From NCBI GenBank assembly GCA_030268105.1, contig BSDZ01000030.1, forward strand, positions 434,001-498,000: a stretch of 64,000 bases of DNA. The letters are read 5' to 3'. This document shows positions 50,483 to 62,280 of the stretch, one piece after another. The position numbers and the translations under genes are program-made. Position 1 is the stretch's first letter. Each line of letters begins with the position of its first letter. The notes under the pieces are model-generated. The model was not told the origin of the DNA and made no database searches. It saw only the letters and a list, made by a program, of their open reading frames with translations. The stretch comes from Volvox africanus. Taxonomy: Eukaryota; Chlorophyta; Chlorophyceae; Chlamydomonadales; Volvocaceae.

Positions 50483-52415
50483 GGGGATGCCTGGATTGAT
50501 GCGGAGTTGACTCCATCCGGGACAGCTGAACAAATGCATGGTCGGTGGTCATTCGTATGTCCAACTGTGAAGCATCGTTGCTTTTAGTCCTTGAGAACGT
50601 ATCGTTTGTTCATCCCCTCATCTCAAAGTGAGCCGTTCGAACAGCTGGTCAGGTACAGGAGATGTAGACATCAATGTCCGGACACTCCTGCATGTTTGTG
50701 GCTACCATTTCACAGCCAGCGTAGGGCTACCGCTTTGTTAAACAGTATGCAACGTGTCCTCTGATTCAAGTCAGGCACTGTATTGATTGATGATGTGAAC
50801 GTGGCGGCATCCGCAGTTCTGTTGCCAGAATTGTCCTATGCCTTTGATGTCTGGTATGAAGCCCCTGTAGCGGTTCTTGTTAATTTTGAGCCCGCCCTGG
50901 AATCACTTTTGTTATCTGTGGAGTCGACTCTGAAAGATAATTGTGTTTCCGTTATTGAAGTCAGCCTCGCTGGTCGAATGATGAAGGCACTTGAGGATAC
51001 TAGTGCCAGTGACGACTTCATCTCAGCAAAGGAGGTGAATGTGTTGGGGTCGACCCCACAGTCGTCTGATTGTGACAGGTTACCCTCGTTGATGAGGGTA
51101 AGCATCCCATCGTGGGCAGGATCACCCTTAGTCGTCGAAGGACCCTCTGTGTGTTAGGGCCCAATGAGTGCAACAAGGTCTCTCGGAGACAGCACTACAT
51201 GGACATTGGGTGCCACGACATAACGACAGTACCGCGCGCGCATCGATATGGAGTCCAGCACAATTGGCCATTGTGCAAAAGGGAACCTATCGCCTAAGGT
51301 ACCTTGTCTGTCGTACCAAGATGTCACACCAGAGGAGGGCGGAACTGTTGCGGAGCCTGAGGTTAATTTTGGCGGCGATCGTCAGCGGAAATCAAGAACC
51401 CAAGCTAATTGGGCGCAAAGAAACCGATCAGATGATACGGAAAGGCGCCCATGTGTTGCTTGTGAGGCCATGGGTGCAATCGAATGCTACCACTGCGCAG
51501 TCCACCGTGAAAGATCTTGAGGTCGAAGCCCTCCTGCATAAATATGCTGATGTCTTTGGAGACATCCCAGGGCTCCCACCTATGTTACCTGCTGACCATC
51601 TGATCCCTCTTGTGCCCGAGCACGACCCGTTTCACAACCTATGTACAGGTTAAGCCCGCTAAAGTTGAGCGGATGAAACGGCAAGTGGGGGATCTGCTCG
51701 CAAAGGGTATGATTCGGCCCAGCACATCGCCATATTCTGCGCCAATATTGTTTTTCGGTAAGAAGGATGGGACGTTGCGCATGTGCATTGATTACCGGGG
51801 TTTGAATGCGACGACTGTTAAAAATCGCTACCCTTTGCCGCGCGTTGACGACCTGCTCGATAAGTTGAAAGTCTCAGCTTAATTTTCCTCGATTGACTTA
51901 CAACAGGGATACAATCAGATTCGCATCGCTGCCTCTGATATTCTGAAAACCGCTTTTCGGACTCCCTTCGGTCACTTCCAGTACACGGTCTTATCGTTCG
52001 GGCTTACTAATGCGCCCGCGATGTTCCAGGCGGTGATGGACCGCATGTTCAGACCGTTTATTGACAGGTTCGTTGTATGTTATTTGGATGACATTTTGGT
52101 GTATTCCAAAACGTGCGAGGAGCACTTGGAGCATCTGCGGCTCGTGCTCAATGTGATGAAGCGGGAGCAATTGTTTGCTAAATGCGCCAAATGCTTTTGG
52201 GCGCAGCCTCAGGTGGAGTATTTGGGCCACATTGTGTCGGCCACTGGTGTTAAGATGGACCCGTGAAAGGTCGCCATGGTTTGCGATTGGCCCGCGCCTC
52301 AGAACCTCACGGAGCTACGTAGGTTCCTTGGCTTGACCAATTATTTCCGGAAGTTCATTGAAAACTACTCCATCCTTGCGGCCCCGCTTACTGATTTGAC
52401 ACGCAAGGAGCTTTT
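50483..52415 (+). pseudogene. pol, 5' part (B3): protease and RT remains
   Basis: Recognisable blocks in changing frames: a shortened LFIPSSQSE...YRRCRHQ methyltransferase-like remnant that lacks FDPLCN, then protease with ALEDTSASDDFIS at about 50990, where the catalytic DTG has become DTS. Linker VTPEEGG follows, then RT from 51660 with a stop after KVSA (51881), YLDDILVYS at about 52081-52107, and TGA replacing arginine after MDP (52264-52266). Not functional. Confidence 0.85.
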
Positions 52416-54417
52416 GTGTCACTTGAATCGTGGACATCCGAATGCCAGCGGGCATTTGAAGAGCTCAAACGGATCGTCGCTGACGATGTTACCCTTGCGT
52501 TCCCCGATTACTCATTACCATTCCGTGTGGAGGTCGTGTCTGACGCTTCAGTGCATGGAAGTGGTGCTGTATTGCTGCAGGAAGGGCGACCAATCGCCTT
52601 CACAAGTAGGAAGTTTTTGGGTGCGGAGACCTGTTATACCACCGGGCAGCAGGAGCTGTTGGCAGCTCTGCATACTTTGAAGGAATGGCGCTGTTACCTT
52701 GAAGGTCGCCCATTTACTTTGAAAACTGATCACAAGCCCTTGTTGTTTTTGCAAAGCATCCCAACATTGAACCGGCGGCAGGCTAGGTGGATGGAGTATC
52801 TAGCTCGGTTCGATTGCACCTGGGAGAACATAGCTGGGCGGATAAATATCACCGATGCTCTCAGTCGCCACCCGTCGCTACACGCTGCAATTTTGGCAGC
52901 GCCCGTCCTACGACCACGGAGAGAGGAGGTGCCAGTTGCTTCGGACCTCGCAGAGCGGTTGAAAGCTGCCTACACTGCAGATTCCTGGTTCACTACGCCA
53001 GGCAACCTCGAAGGCCACCCTTTTACACTGAAGACTGACCACAAACCGCTGACATTCTTGCAGAGTGTCCCCACGCTTAACCGAGGACAAGCCCGGTGGA
53101 TGGAATATCTATCTCGTTTCGACTGTACGTGGGAATATATCGCCGGCAGAATTAATATTGCTGACGCCCTCAGTCGACATCCATCATTGCATGCTGCGAT
53201 TCTGGCAGCACCGGTTACTCATTCACGCAGTCAGGAGGTGCCGATAGCAGCGGATCTCGTGCAACGACTTAAGATGGCATATCAGGCCGATCCATGGTTT
53301 GCTTCACCAAGTAATGTGGAATATTTACACAAGCACAACGATTTGTGGCTACGAAAGGATGGCTCGATTACACAAATCGTCGTACCAAACGACGACGCTT
53401 TGCGCTATGATATTCTTGCGCGGTTCCACAAGGACCCGTTAGCAGGACATCCTGGAAGTACACGACTGGCAGAGCTTGTACGACGCTCGTTCTGGTGGCC
53501 GCGCATGGTGAAGGATGCAGAAAACTTCGTGCAAAGGTGCAGTTTATGCCAGCGCAATAAAGCACTATCCGGTAAGGGCCAGGGTTTACTACAACCATTA
53601 CCTATACCAGATGCCCCTTGGGAAAGTGTTTCAATGGACTTTGTAGTCACGCTGCCCAAAACTGAGGGGGGATACGACTCGGTGTTCGTTATGGTCGATC
53701 ACTTGACCAAGATGGTTCACTTAGCCCCCTGCACCTCGTCTTGCACCGCTGAGCAAACAGCACGATTATTTTTCGATAACATGGTCCGATTACACGGCGT
53801 TCCTAAAAATGTGATATCCGATCGCGGCGGTCTATTCACGTCTAAGTTTTGGGAAGCGCTATGTGAGCTCGTCGGTATGCGCGTTCATTTAAGCACAGCA
53901 TATCATCCACAATCCGATGGGCAAACTGAACGCACAAATCGCACGCTGGGCGACATGTTGAGGAATTTCGCGGGATGCACACCCTCTGTTTGGGATACAT
54001 TTCTGACTTCGGCAGAATTCGCGCTTAACAACGCTGTTAACCGCTCTACAGGTCAAAGCCCTTTCTTTCTGAATTATGGATTCCATCCTGCGCTACCCAT
54101 GTGGCGAGAGTTGGAGATAAATATCCCAGTGGCTAAAACCTTTGCCAAGTCGTTCCTATTCCGCATGACAGACGCGAAGGCATGTTTGGACGCGGCACAA
54201 CAACGGACGACGGACTACTATAACAAATCCAAACGAGACGTAACATTTTCGGTGGGACAAATGGTGTTATTGAGCACTAAGAATTTGCGTTCGCTCGCCG
54301 ACAGTTCCCGAAAATTGCTACCTCGCTGGATTGGCCCATATCCCGTTGTTCGCATGGTAGGGAATGTAGCTGTGGAGCTATCCCTACCCTCTGACATGAA
54401 TATCCATCCCACATTTC
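52416..54417 (+). pseudogene. pol, 3' part (B3): RNase H with internal duplication, integrase, no chromodomain
   Basis: A long open frame of about 667 codons up to the truncation. It runs from the RT connection (ESWTSECQRAFEELK) through RNase H (SDASVHGSGAVLL), a 103-codon segment present twice in tandem (52704-53012 and 53013-53321), and the integrase zinc finger (H...H near HKDPLAGHPGS, CSLCQ). The integrase core has VSMDFV, SDRGG and QTERTNR, and the tail IGPYPVVRMVG ends at IHPTF. The chromodomain is lost. The length of open frame suggests this half decayed later than the 5' half or was acquired by recombination. Confidence 0.85.
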
Positions 54418-54616
54418 AATCACTAATTGCAACACTAGAATGGTCTCTGGAAAATGCTGCAACCGCGAAGGCAAGGACTTGGAAGACCCAAGAAACTTGC
54501 GAACAAATGGCCTAGTTACCAACAAAGCCCACGATAAGCCATGAATAGGATTATGGGAACATCTAAGAAGATCCATTAAACAACCACCCGACATCAAGGT
54601 CACAGCCCAAGGAGGT

Positions 54617-55921
54617 GTGAACGTTGCTGGGCGATTGCTGGACAACCTTGGCCGTACAGTGAATGCCCCACAACTGCATTACACACGCCAGAACTCGCCA
54701 CCTTCGACTGCAGGGACGATGCTTGGATCAGCTAGCCCACGGATCTCATCATGCGGCATCCAGAAAGCCTTTCTGCCTTATGTTATGCGGGGAAGAAGCA
54801 CACCGACCGGTGTGCACCTGCCAGGGGATGTCATGCGCGCAGGTGGACACCTAATAACCCATACCATCAAAGCGCTGCTGCACAATCTCGAAATTACGAT
54901 CCTCATTGGGTACAGTATCATTGCCGGCCTTGAGGTAACGTATGCACTCTACAAAGTCAACAGAGCAGCAAGACAGTGGAATCGAAGCAAAGGGAGATCC
55001 CTGCAACAGACAGGCAACGTGATCCTACTTGCGGCTATGCTGTCAGCGCCCCTTGCCTGTGCGGTAGCACTGATACCACTGGACTTAGCCATCCGTTTAA
55101 CGTTACTAACAGTTGGACTGATTTGGAGTTTACGACACTTCACTAAACGAATAGCAGCCAGCGCCGTACCCATAGCAATAGACCTGGCTCTTGCCTGCGC
55201 AATCTATGTTGCTGAAACAATCAAGTGGGCAGGTCAGCACCCATTGGCGACTAGGCAGGTAATGGTGTCAGCAGCCACACTGGTCACACTATGTGTACAG
55301 CTGGCCACAGCAGCCCCAACGGTCCCCATTCTGTCGATCAGTATCCCCGCAATTGGTAAAGGCTTGAAGTACACACCAGGGCTAAAGGGACATGCAAGCT
55401 GGCTGATACACATCTGTCTGATAGTCAGCTTGGCGATACCGCAGAACACGATGTTTGGTACCACAATAACCCTCATAGTTACACTGATAACGACTGCCAG
55501 TTGGGATAGAGACCCAGCTCCAGGGACAGAGGGACACCCTGAAGGAACGGAAAGCACCCAATGTGCGGGCCCACAAGATGAAATCACGCAAACCGAGCGA
55601 CCCCATACCCTTACCAACACACGAGCGTGGCTGCTAACAGGACCCGGGGCCCCATCAAAACAAGTCACATGGCCGATAATGACAAACCCGCACAACCCAG
55701 ATGACACCCTTTACCACGAGCAACAGCAGAAAGAGCTCTGCATGATCCACGCCATAAACAACCTACTAGGGGGACCGTACATTGACCCACAGCACGTACT
55801 GCAATACTGTCGTACGATGCTGCAACACATGGCTGACCGGGAACTCCACAATGCAGCCGCCACATGGCGACTAACCCACAACCAAAACACAGGCAACTTC
55901 TCATATATATGGGTGCACTAG
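54617..55921 (+). CDS. predicted multi-membrane protein with Josephin-like N-terminal half
   Basis: 434 codons from a GTG; no clear ATG choice. Residues about 85-290 contain five to seven hydrophobic segments (ITILIGYSIIAGLEVTYAL, NVILLAAMLSAPLACAVALI, RLTLLTVGLIWSL, VPIAIDLALACAIYV, VMVSAATLVTLCVQLA, WLIHICLIVSLAI, TTITLIVTLITTA). After a hydrophilic linker, the last 65 residues read YHEQQQKELCMIHAINNLLGG...TGNFSYIWVH. This matches the start of Josephin-type deubiquitinases: the HE.Q...LC..H..NN.L block with the nucleophile cysteine, then the GNF/GNY turn. The frame stops before the catalytic histidine would come, so protease activity is doubtful. A transposon-encoded cysteine protease remnant is my preferred reading. 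Confidence 0.45.
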   Translation: MNVAGRLLDNLGRTVNAPQLHYTRQNSPPSTAGTMLGSASPRISSCGIQKAFLPYVMRGRSTPTGVHLPGDVMRAGGHLITHTIKALLHNLEITILIGYSIIAGLEVTYALYKVNRAARQWNRSKGRSLQQTGNVILLAAMLSAPLACAVALIPLDLAIRLTLLTVGLIWSLRHFTKRIAASAVPIAIDLALACAIYVAETIKWAGQHPLATRQVMVSAATLVTLCVQLATAAPTVPILSISIPAIGKGLKYTPGLKGHASWLIHICLIVSLAIPQNTMFGTTITLIVTLITTASWDRDPAPGTEGHPEGTESTQCAGPQDEITQTERPHTLTNTRAWLLTGPGAPSKQVTWPIMTNPHNPDDTLYHEQQQKELCMIHAINNLLGGPYIDPQHVLQYCRTMLQHMADRELHNAAATWRLTHNQNTGNFSYIWVH

Positions 55922-56046
55922 AGGGTGCAGCCAAATAACCAGTAAAACCAAAACGGCTACCCACGGTGGTGTGGGCATACAGGGACGGCTATGCTGCCCC
56001 TCAGTTCCACACCCCCTTAACACACGCCAGGCTCCGGCCGGCGTAC

Positions 56047-56076
56047 TATTATTATTATTATTATTATTATTATTAT
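56047..56076 (+). repeat. (TAT)10 microsatellite
   Basis: Ten perfect TAT units at the boundary between the CA-rich element and A6's pol. It supplies the stop codon that ends A6's truncated pol frame on the minus strand. Confidence 0.95.
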
Positions 56077-56078
56077 GG

Positions 56079-57293
56079 CAGCCCAGGGATATCTATGAAG
56101 ACGTCCTCATACTGCGACAGTAGGACCTCAACCTCAGGATCCACAGAAGTCTGCGCGGTGGTGGCACTGCAGCCCACCCAAGGCCTCAAAAGCAGTCCGT
56201 GGGCACCCTTCCGTAACCAACGGACGGCCTCCTTACGCCCGACTAGCTCCGGTTCGATTCGCGCAGCCATTGCGTTCATGGTGAAATTAACCATAGGCAC
56301 TGCCTCAGCTTTGCCCCCCTCAGGTGTGACATGTACGAACGACAGGAAAGGTACCTTAATCGACAGAGTACCCTTGCACATATGCAGGGTTGCGGCCTCC
56401 ATGTCGATGAGCGCGCGGTACTGTCGTAATGTCGCAGACCCCATTATGTACGGTGCAGTCTCTGCCAAGCCCTGCAGCACGTACGGCCGGGTCACAACAC
56501 GCAAAGGGCCTATCGATAGGCTAAGGGTGATCCTGCCCACGATGGGATGCTTACCCCCGTCAGCAAGGGTAACCTGTGGACAATCAGACGACTCTGGGGT
56601 CAACCTCAGCGCATTCACCTCTGCGACAGAGATGAAGTCGTTGCTGGCACCGGTGTCAACGAGTGCCTTCAGATTGCGGCCATTTAAACCGATCTGAATC
56701 ACCGGGACACGGTTATCTATGAGTGACTGCCCAACAGACAACGTCAGTGCACTTAGGGCGGGTTCGGAACTTACGGCACCCTCATCAGGAGCCTCGTACC
56801 AAACGTCAACCGAGTAGGATGTTCCTGGCCACGGAGCCAGCATACCCTCCCGATCCACACCGTTAAACAAAACGGTGCCCGGCTTGAACCGGTGGACACA
56901 CCGCATACCCCTTAACGATGCCTCTGCCTTGCGCCGACAGAAAGCAGGGAGTAATACACACGTGGCGGTGCCCGGATATTGACACCTACATCTCCTGTAT
57001 ATGGCCAACTGTTCCGACATCTCACGCAGAGACGAGGGGATGAACAAAACCACGTGGTTTGACAGATCGATAGACGACAGGGGACGGCGTGGTGTAAACA
57101 GATTACACAGCGGATCGAAGCAGAGAAGTCCCGTGCGTCCGTCAAGCGTGATGCGTCGCGCAATGACTCGCTCGATGTGTCCAACTACGCAAGGCAACAA
57201 TGCCTTCACGGCTGGCCGTAAGGATGACCACCGACCACGTGTTAGTTCAGAAATCCCGGGTGGTGCCCCCTCCGCAGGAACCCAGGCAAACCC
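56079..57293 (-). pseudogene. pol, N-terminal part (A6)
   Basis: Open in the gag frame after TAG (GFAWVPAEGAPPG...). It has the degenerate methyltransferase-like domain (LLCFDPLCNLFTPRRP, VVLFIPSSLREM, LLPAFCRRKAE, VDVWYEAP) and protease LVDTGASNDFIS, with one change after the DTG (SDD to SND). The linker runs to IDIPGLP, where the TAT repeat begins. No internal stop was seen; it is truncated rather than decayed. Confidence 0.88.
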
Positions 57294-58529
57294 CTATTTC
57301 GGCTGAGGTACAAATGGCGGCAGCAACGGGCAATCCTTGGTAGGATGGCTCTCCGCGCACCGTAGACAAACATTGGCCGCTTTCCGACGCTCGAACTTGG
57401 AACGATTGCAATTCCATTTTGGCATCAACGGGTCATCCGTGTGAGTCCGTTTTGCATTGGGGTCAGAGCGCTGTGCGGCTGCCGTCGACGGCGCGCCCCC
57501 ACGCTTCCTGCCCTTAGCTGGGTCCGAGCTCGGACCTGCTCCTCCTGACCCATGGACACCTGAGCTAGCGCCCCCGTGCGCCTGGCGTTGCCGGTTGCTG
57601 CGTTGAGCCGTGGCAGTAGGCGTGGGGCGGGTAGCTCCAAGTTCCTGGTCCAGAGCCACAGCTTCCCCAAGCGGATCCTGCACTTGCACAGCATTTGCAT
57701 GAGGGGCAGACTTGACTTCTTCTTCACCGGCAAGGAGTCGTACCTCTGTCCCCTTAGCAAATGAGACCAACGCATCGTACAACTTGAACGGCACCCCAGA
57801 CAAGTCAGTAGCGCACCATTTAGCCAAAAGTTTTGTAAGGCCTCACTTAAACCAAAAGACACGCTCATTCTCGGTGAGGTCAGCGATGGGGGTCACTAGT
57901 GCTTCGAAGCGTGACTGGTACGCAGGTACATTTTCACCCCGACGCATGTGATAGGTACCGGCTGCCAAAACCTTGCGAGCCTCCACATCACGTCCTTGCA
58001 CCTCAGTAGCAAACCGTGCGAGCAGAGCAGAAATCAACTCGTCAAAAGTAGAGTCGATCCGGGCGGTGGTCCATTCGCGATACCAGTCCTTTGCTGAGCC
58101 CTCGAGGGTGTTGCCAACGAAGAGACACCTGATACCATCATTATCGCCACCATGAACAGCCTGGAGATACTTCTTAGCGTCACACACGTACGCACGAGTT
58201 GCATCGGCTATGCTAGGGCCTGGTGTCTTTTCACCCAGCGAGATATTAAGCCTAGGAACGGAAATTCTCAATCTCATCACCTCAGGAATGGCAGCGTGCC
58301 CTTGCGATTGAGGTAATGGCAGAACCCGTGGTCCAGCAGTGTTGTCCATATTCGTATTAACTGCTGAATGCGGCACAATTAAGTGGGCAGGGGTCTGAAG
58401 GACAAGGGGCTCTTGAGTGGCTCGCGTGCCAACAGTCTCAAGACCTCTATCCGGAGCTCTAGCAGCCACAACAAATTCGGGTTGGCTTGCTAAGCTAGTG
58501 AGCGGCGTATCGTCGTGTTCCGCAGACAT
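57294..58529 (-). pseudogene. gag (A6), single nonsense codon
   Basis: ATG at 58529; GypA Gag in one frame apart from a TGA at about 57843-57845 replacing the CGA arginine of VFWFRRGL. The remainder (LAKWCATDLSG...CLRCAESHPTKDC...) continues in the same frame to TAG at 57294-57296. Confidence 0.88.
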
Positions 58530-58994
58530 GGAACACGAAGCAATACCCTAGGCTTGCGTAATAGAAGACGACTTCTACCGCAAAGACAAGGCAAGAGTAC
58601 AAAACGATTCGGTGAGCCTACAGACAGTACTCTTGAGGAGATTCAGCAAACCCAGCAAGTACTTGCCCAGCTGAGTCCTAATCTCCGTAGTTTGGGCGAT
58701 AAGAGTCGCCAACTGGTCCGGACGAAAGCCGGTCTCAGTCGTCACGGCAAGCAATGCCGGAGCACTGAGATTACCTGCGAGCGTACACTTACACAACAAG
58801 TGCAGCAATCTAGACAAAAGCAATAAAATGATTACAAACCGGAAGCAGCTGTGTCCAATACGGCGCGGCCCAGGTCTTCGGTGAAAGTATCTAGCGGTCC
58901 TTGTGGTTCGTCGCTGGAACTCGCCATACAGAGAACCTACTTCCGATTTGACACAAAGAGACAGTTAGGCAACGAACCTGTCTCGATACCAATT

Positions 58995-59817
58995 TGTTGT
59001 ACCTCTCCTTCGGGTTTGCTCATAAGTATCTGCGCGTCTGAAGGCTTTTGACACCGATGCGCGAGCACTTGCAAGTACAGCAAGGCAAGCGAGAGCAAAC
59101 AGAGACAGCAGAAGACTTCAAGACAAGAAGAGATATAACTTACAATCTTACAGACCGAAGCGATGCAATGGACGTAATCACCATCAGCGCCGGAAGCAAG
59201 CAATCATCATGCGGCGGTGATAAGCGAAGTTCAGGCTTAGCTCAGGCTAAGTAGAAGAGCGTTTAGCAATAATAATGTTGAACACATGAGTGTTCTCCGG
59301 TATCAAATGTCTTATCTTACTTAGCCGTCCTCGCATCTATTATACTCGATGCCGTACAACTCACACTAGGAGGCCGATCCTAAGTGTGACAACCCTACTG
59401 CATATAGGCGATGTTCACGTATAACAACCGATAAGCCTTTCTGGCATTCGCATGATGCAAGGGTCCGAATAACGATATTCGGTTGCAAGGCATGTATCGC
59501 GACGAGTGCGGCGCTCTCAACGTGTGCTGGAATGAAGTAATATTATATCAAATAATATTACTTCTCGTTCCATAGCATGAGCATAATGCACTTCTTGATC
59601 GTTCGGGATTTCATGCATGCTAGGCGGATCAGCCATGATGCAATGTTGCGATGTATAATGGTAACATGCCGAAACGTATATAAATATATGCAAATACATT
59701 AATGTCATGCAAGTTCATTCATATGCATAAGTCATTCATGCGTTCATCAAGACAGCACTTCGCCTCGTAGCGTCGCATCGACCTACACATCGGCGGGAAA
59801 CGAACCATAGCACAACA
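58995..59817 (-). repeat. GypA LTR (5' LTR of A6)
   Basis: 823 bp, TGTTGTACCTCTCC...CATAGCACAACA in plus reading. CCGAATA-ACGA-TATTCGG is present near 59475. Confidence 0.9.
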
Positions 59818-61375
59818 TCCAATAGCCGTCTGTCTCTCAGCCCATTATCAAAGGTCCACGACCATACAACCTACAACCATACATAGGAAAGCCACATACC
59901 TGAACATGAGCATGTGCCCGATGAAACAGAGACACTTACCTTTGAAGCCGTGCCTGTTGTATACCAGTTTGATTATCACCGATGCCTGGGGTGATGCGAC
60001 TTTACAAGGCGATAAGCAACGGAATAAGTGCATTTCTAGCAGCACATATATTTGCATTAATATATTGAACTAGTTATGCGCCGTGAAATCCATGCATTGC
60101 GACTCCTCGCCTAGCAAGCCACAGCTGCATCACGAATGCGCCAGCCAAGCAAACGTTTGACTCATCTACAGGAACGAGGGCATGAGGCATAATAATGACA
60201 TGATCTCTTAAGCAATAATATCCGCTATATTATTACTCCATTGCCAGCATAGACAGTGCGCGAGTGTGAGGAGTGTGGAAGTCACAGTGGCGGGTGGTCG
60301 GCATCCGAATATTGATATTCGGCCATTTGCATCACGTGAATGCCGTGAAGGCTTAATGATATTAGACACGGATATCTGCGATACGCGTTAGGGTTTATCA
60401 CACTTGGGGATCGGCGATCTGGTGCGAGTTGTACCGCATATCCATATCACGAGTATCATATGCGCGAGGATGGTGTTGTACGCCGGTTCGATCACCGCCC
60501 ATGCCGAAGTAGGCTTAAGTTTACCAAAGCATGCATAATCATGATGTGAGCATACTAGCATGATATATTCGTGTATATCTAGCTAAAATAGCATTTCGCA
60601 TCATTACTTGTGACATCACGCTGTCGGTCAACATGTTTGACTCGAGGCCGGTATCGATGCACGAGACCATCACGGCACAACATATCAAGTAATAATATTT
60701 CAAATGTTATTGCACCATCCGTAGCATAAACCAGATGCGTATGCGGAAATGCGATGATCGCGATGGTTGGTCGGCAACCAAATATCGATATTCGGACCTT
60801 TGCATCTTGCATACGTTGCATCCATTAACATCACGAATTACGCGATATTCAGGAGAGTGCTCTGATAGTACTCACACTAAGGATCGGGATCCAGTGTGAT
60901 TTGTACTGCACATCGGTATCGCGAGCGTGATAGGTGCGAGGAAGGAAGGATACAACAGACGGCCAAATAGAACATTGCCATTGAAGCTTTTGCTGAGCCC
61001 TACCCTAAGCAGGGTTGTCTTAGCACCGATGTTATCAAACGTTATATTCTCAGGCCCGTGCCAAGCCCAAGCTTTGCAATCAGCCGTATGATGACAGCCT
61101 GTCTTCTGCTCTGACGGCCGAACATATCGCTTTCGCCAATCAATGATTACAAGTTGGATCCTTCGTCGTTCCTTAGTCTTCCACTGTCCATATTGACGCA
61201 CTTGAGTGCTTTGCCGTTCCACAAGCACTCCGGCACGAGTATCTAGCACCCAGACGTGCAGAAAAGTGCATGATTGACGAAGGAGCGATACAACAGTGCC
61301 ATGCACTCCATTTAGCCCTAGTGGACAGCAAGACCCAAGGAGCAGACAACGGCCCCCTCATCAAGCTTTCAAAAG
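59818..61375 (-). repeat. inverted copy of the array's S/LTR-D block, without GypA
   Basis: Reverse-oriented relative to the tandem array. It has part of segment S (59818-59949), target duplication GTGCC (59950-59954), LTR-D (59955-61295, with the solo GypB-type LTR at 60474-60957), GTGCC (61296-61300) and another part of S (61301-61375). The tRNA part of S is not included. CAATC at 61077-61081 is the unoccupied GypA target. Confidence 0.9.
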
Positions 61376-62104
61376 CATGATATACTCGAGTATATCTAGC
61401 TTATCAGGCATGCTGCATTACCACCTACGACATCACGCTGTCGGTCAACATGTTTGACTCGAGGCTGATAATTAATGTGCGATCTATCCATTGGCATATT
61501 ATATCGCGTAATAATACTTTAAATATTATTACCTCATTTACGTCATAAACCATACGCATATGCGAGAAGGCGACAATCGCGATGGTTGGGTTGGCAACCA
61601 AATATCGATATTCGGACCTTTGCATATTGCATGCGTTGCATCCAATAATATCACGAATTACGCGGTATTTAGAACAGTGCTACGAAGGTACTCACACTTG
61701 AGATCGGAATCCAGTGAGACCTGTACTGCGCATTGGTATTGTGACGTGATAGGTGCGAGGAAGGCCGCCTAGAGACCGAAGTCGGCTCGTGCTACTTTGG
61801 ACTAAGTACTCGTGTACTTAACTCTTTCTAATTTGCATACATACTTTATACTCATTTATATTCGGCCTGAGCTATTTCCAGCACAGCATTCCCAGCCGGA
61901 TGATGAACATTGCCCGCGGGGTCTGACGGCCATCTACCGACTTGTAAACGAAGACTATTGTAAGTCGGATCTTTCCTTATTCTTGAGTCTTCCGCTGTCA
62001 CTTTGCTCGCATTGGATCACCTTGCTGTTCGTAAGCTTGGTGCGCACTAGTTAACATCCAGACGTGCAGATTCAGTGCATGATTGAAGAAGGAAGGATAC
62101 AACA
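61376..62104 (+). repeat. GypB LTR, 5'-truncated (B4)
   Basis: Begins at AGCATGATATACTCGAG inside the LTR and ends GGAAGGATACAACA. Its left junction is with segment S (TTTCAAAAGC). Contains CCGAATA-hairpin variants and the GTAATAATA...TATTATTAC palindrome. Confidence 0.87.
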
Positions 62105-62280
62105 AATTTGGTATCGAGACAGGTTCGTTGCCTGATTGTCTAATGATGCTCAATCGGAAGTAAGTTCTTTCTAGGACGATTGTCGACCATGGGCGACGTC
62201 GCCCACTAGACATTATCGCTGAAGAATTTGTCCACGCTGTATTACATACTGTTGCTTCCAAATTGTGATTGCTTTTATAC

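Larger units (their letters stand above)
48325..54417 (+). mobile_element. GypB element B3, degenerate, 3'-truncated
   Basis: Plus strand: LTR 48325-49139, PBS (AATTTGGTATCGAGACAGG), decayed leader, gag 49631-50482, TAG, damaged pol. It stops at 54417 within IHPTF of the integrase tail, where CA-rich sequence starts. The 5' half is badly decayed, but the last 2 kb is one open frame closer to GypA, so the element may be a recombinant. Its LTR start is also present, cut at 216 bp, at the ends of array units 0-2. Confidence 0.88.
54418..56076 (+). mobile_element. CA-rich insertion with (TAT)10 tail, possible 5'-truncated non-LTR element
   Basis: Lies between two broken gypsy elements. It is C/A-rich on the plus strand, ends in CCGGCCGG-containing GC-rich sequence plus ten TAT units, and contains one long ORF. 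A terminal short-repeat tail and a 5' truncation are typical of non-LTR retrotransposons, but no reverse transcriptase or endonuclease is present, so the class is not proven. No target duplication can be read because both flanks are different truncated elements. Confidence 0.45.
56077..59817 (-). mobile_element. GypA element A6, 5' part
   Basis: Minus strand: LTR 58995-59817, PBS, leader, gag 57294-58529, TAG, pol to 56079. It is truncated in the protease-RT linker (DIPGLP) at the TAT repeat. Its LTR is inserted in the inverted copy of host segment S, just outside TCCAA, but no second copy of that pentamer is visible because the 3' end is lost. Confidence 0.88.

Noticed and set aside
54418..56076. 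Cellular transporter or receptor gene
   Set aside because: Starts at a GTG without upstream gene structure, is flanked by broken retroelements and ends in a (TAT)n tail; a mobile-element remnant is more likely, though not proven.
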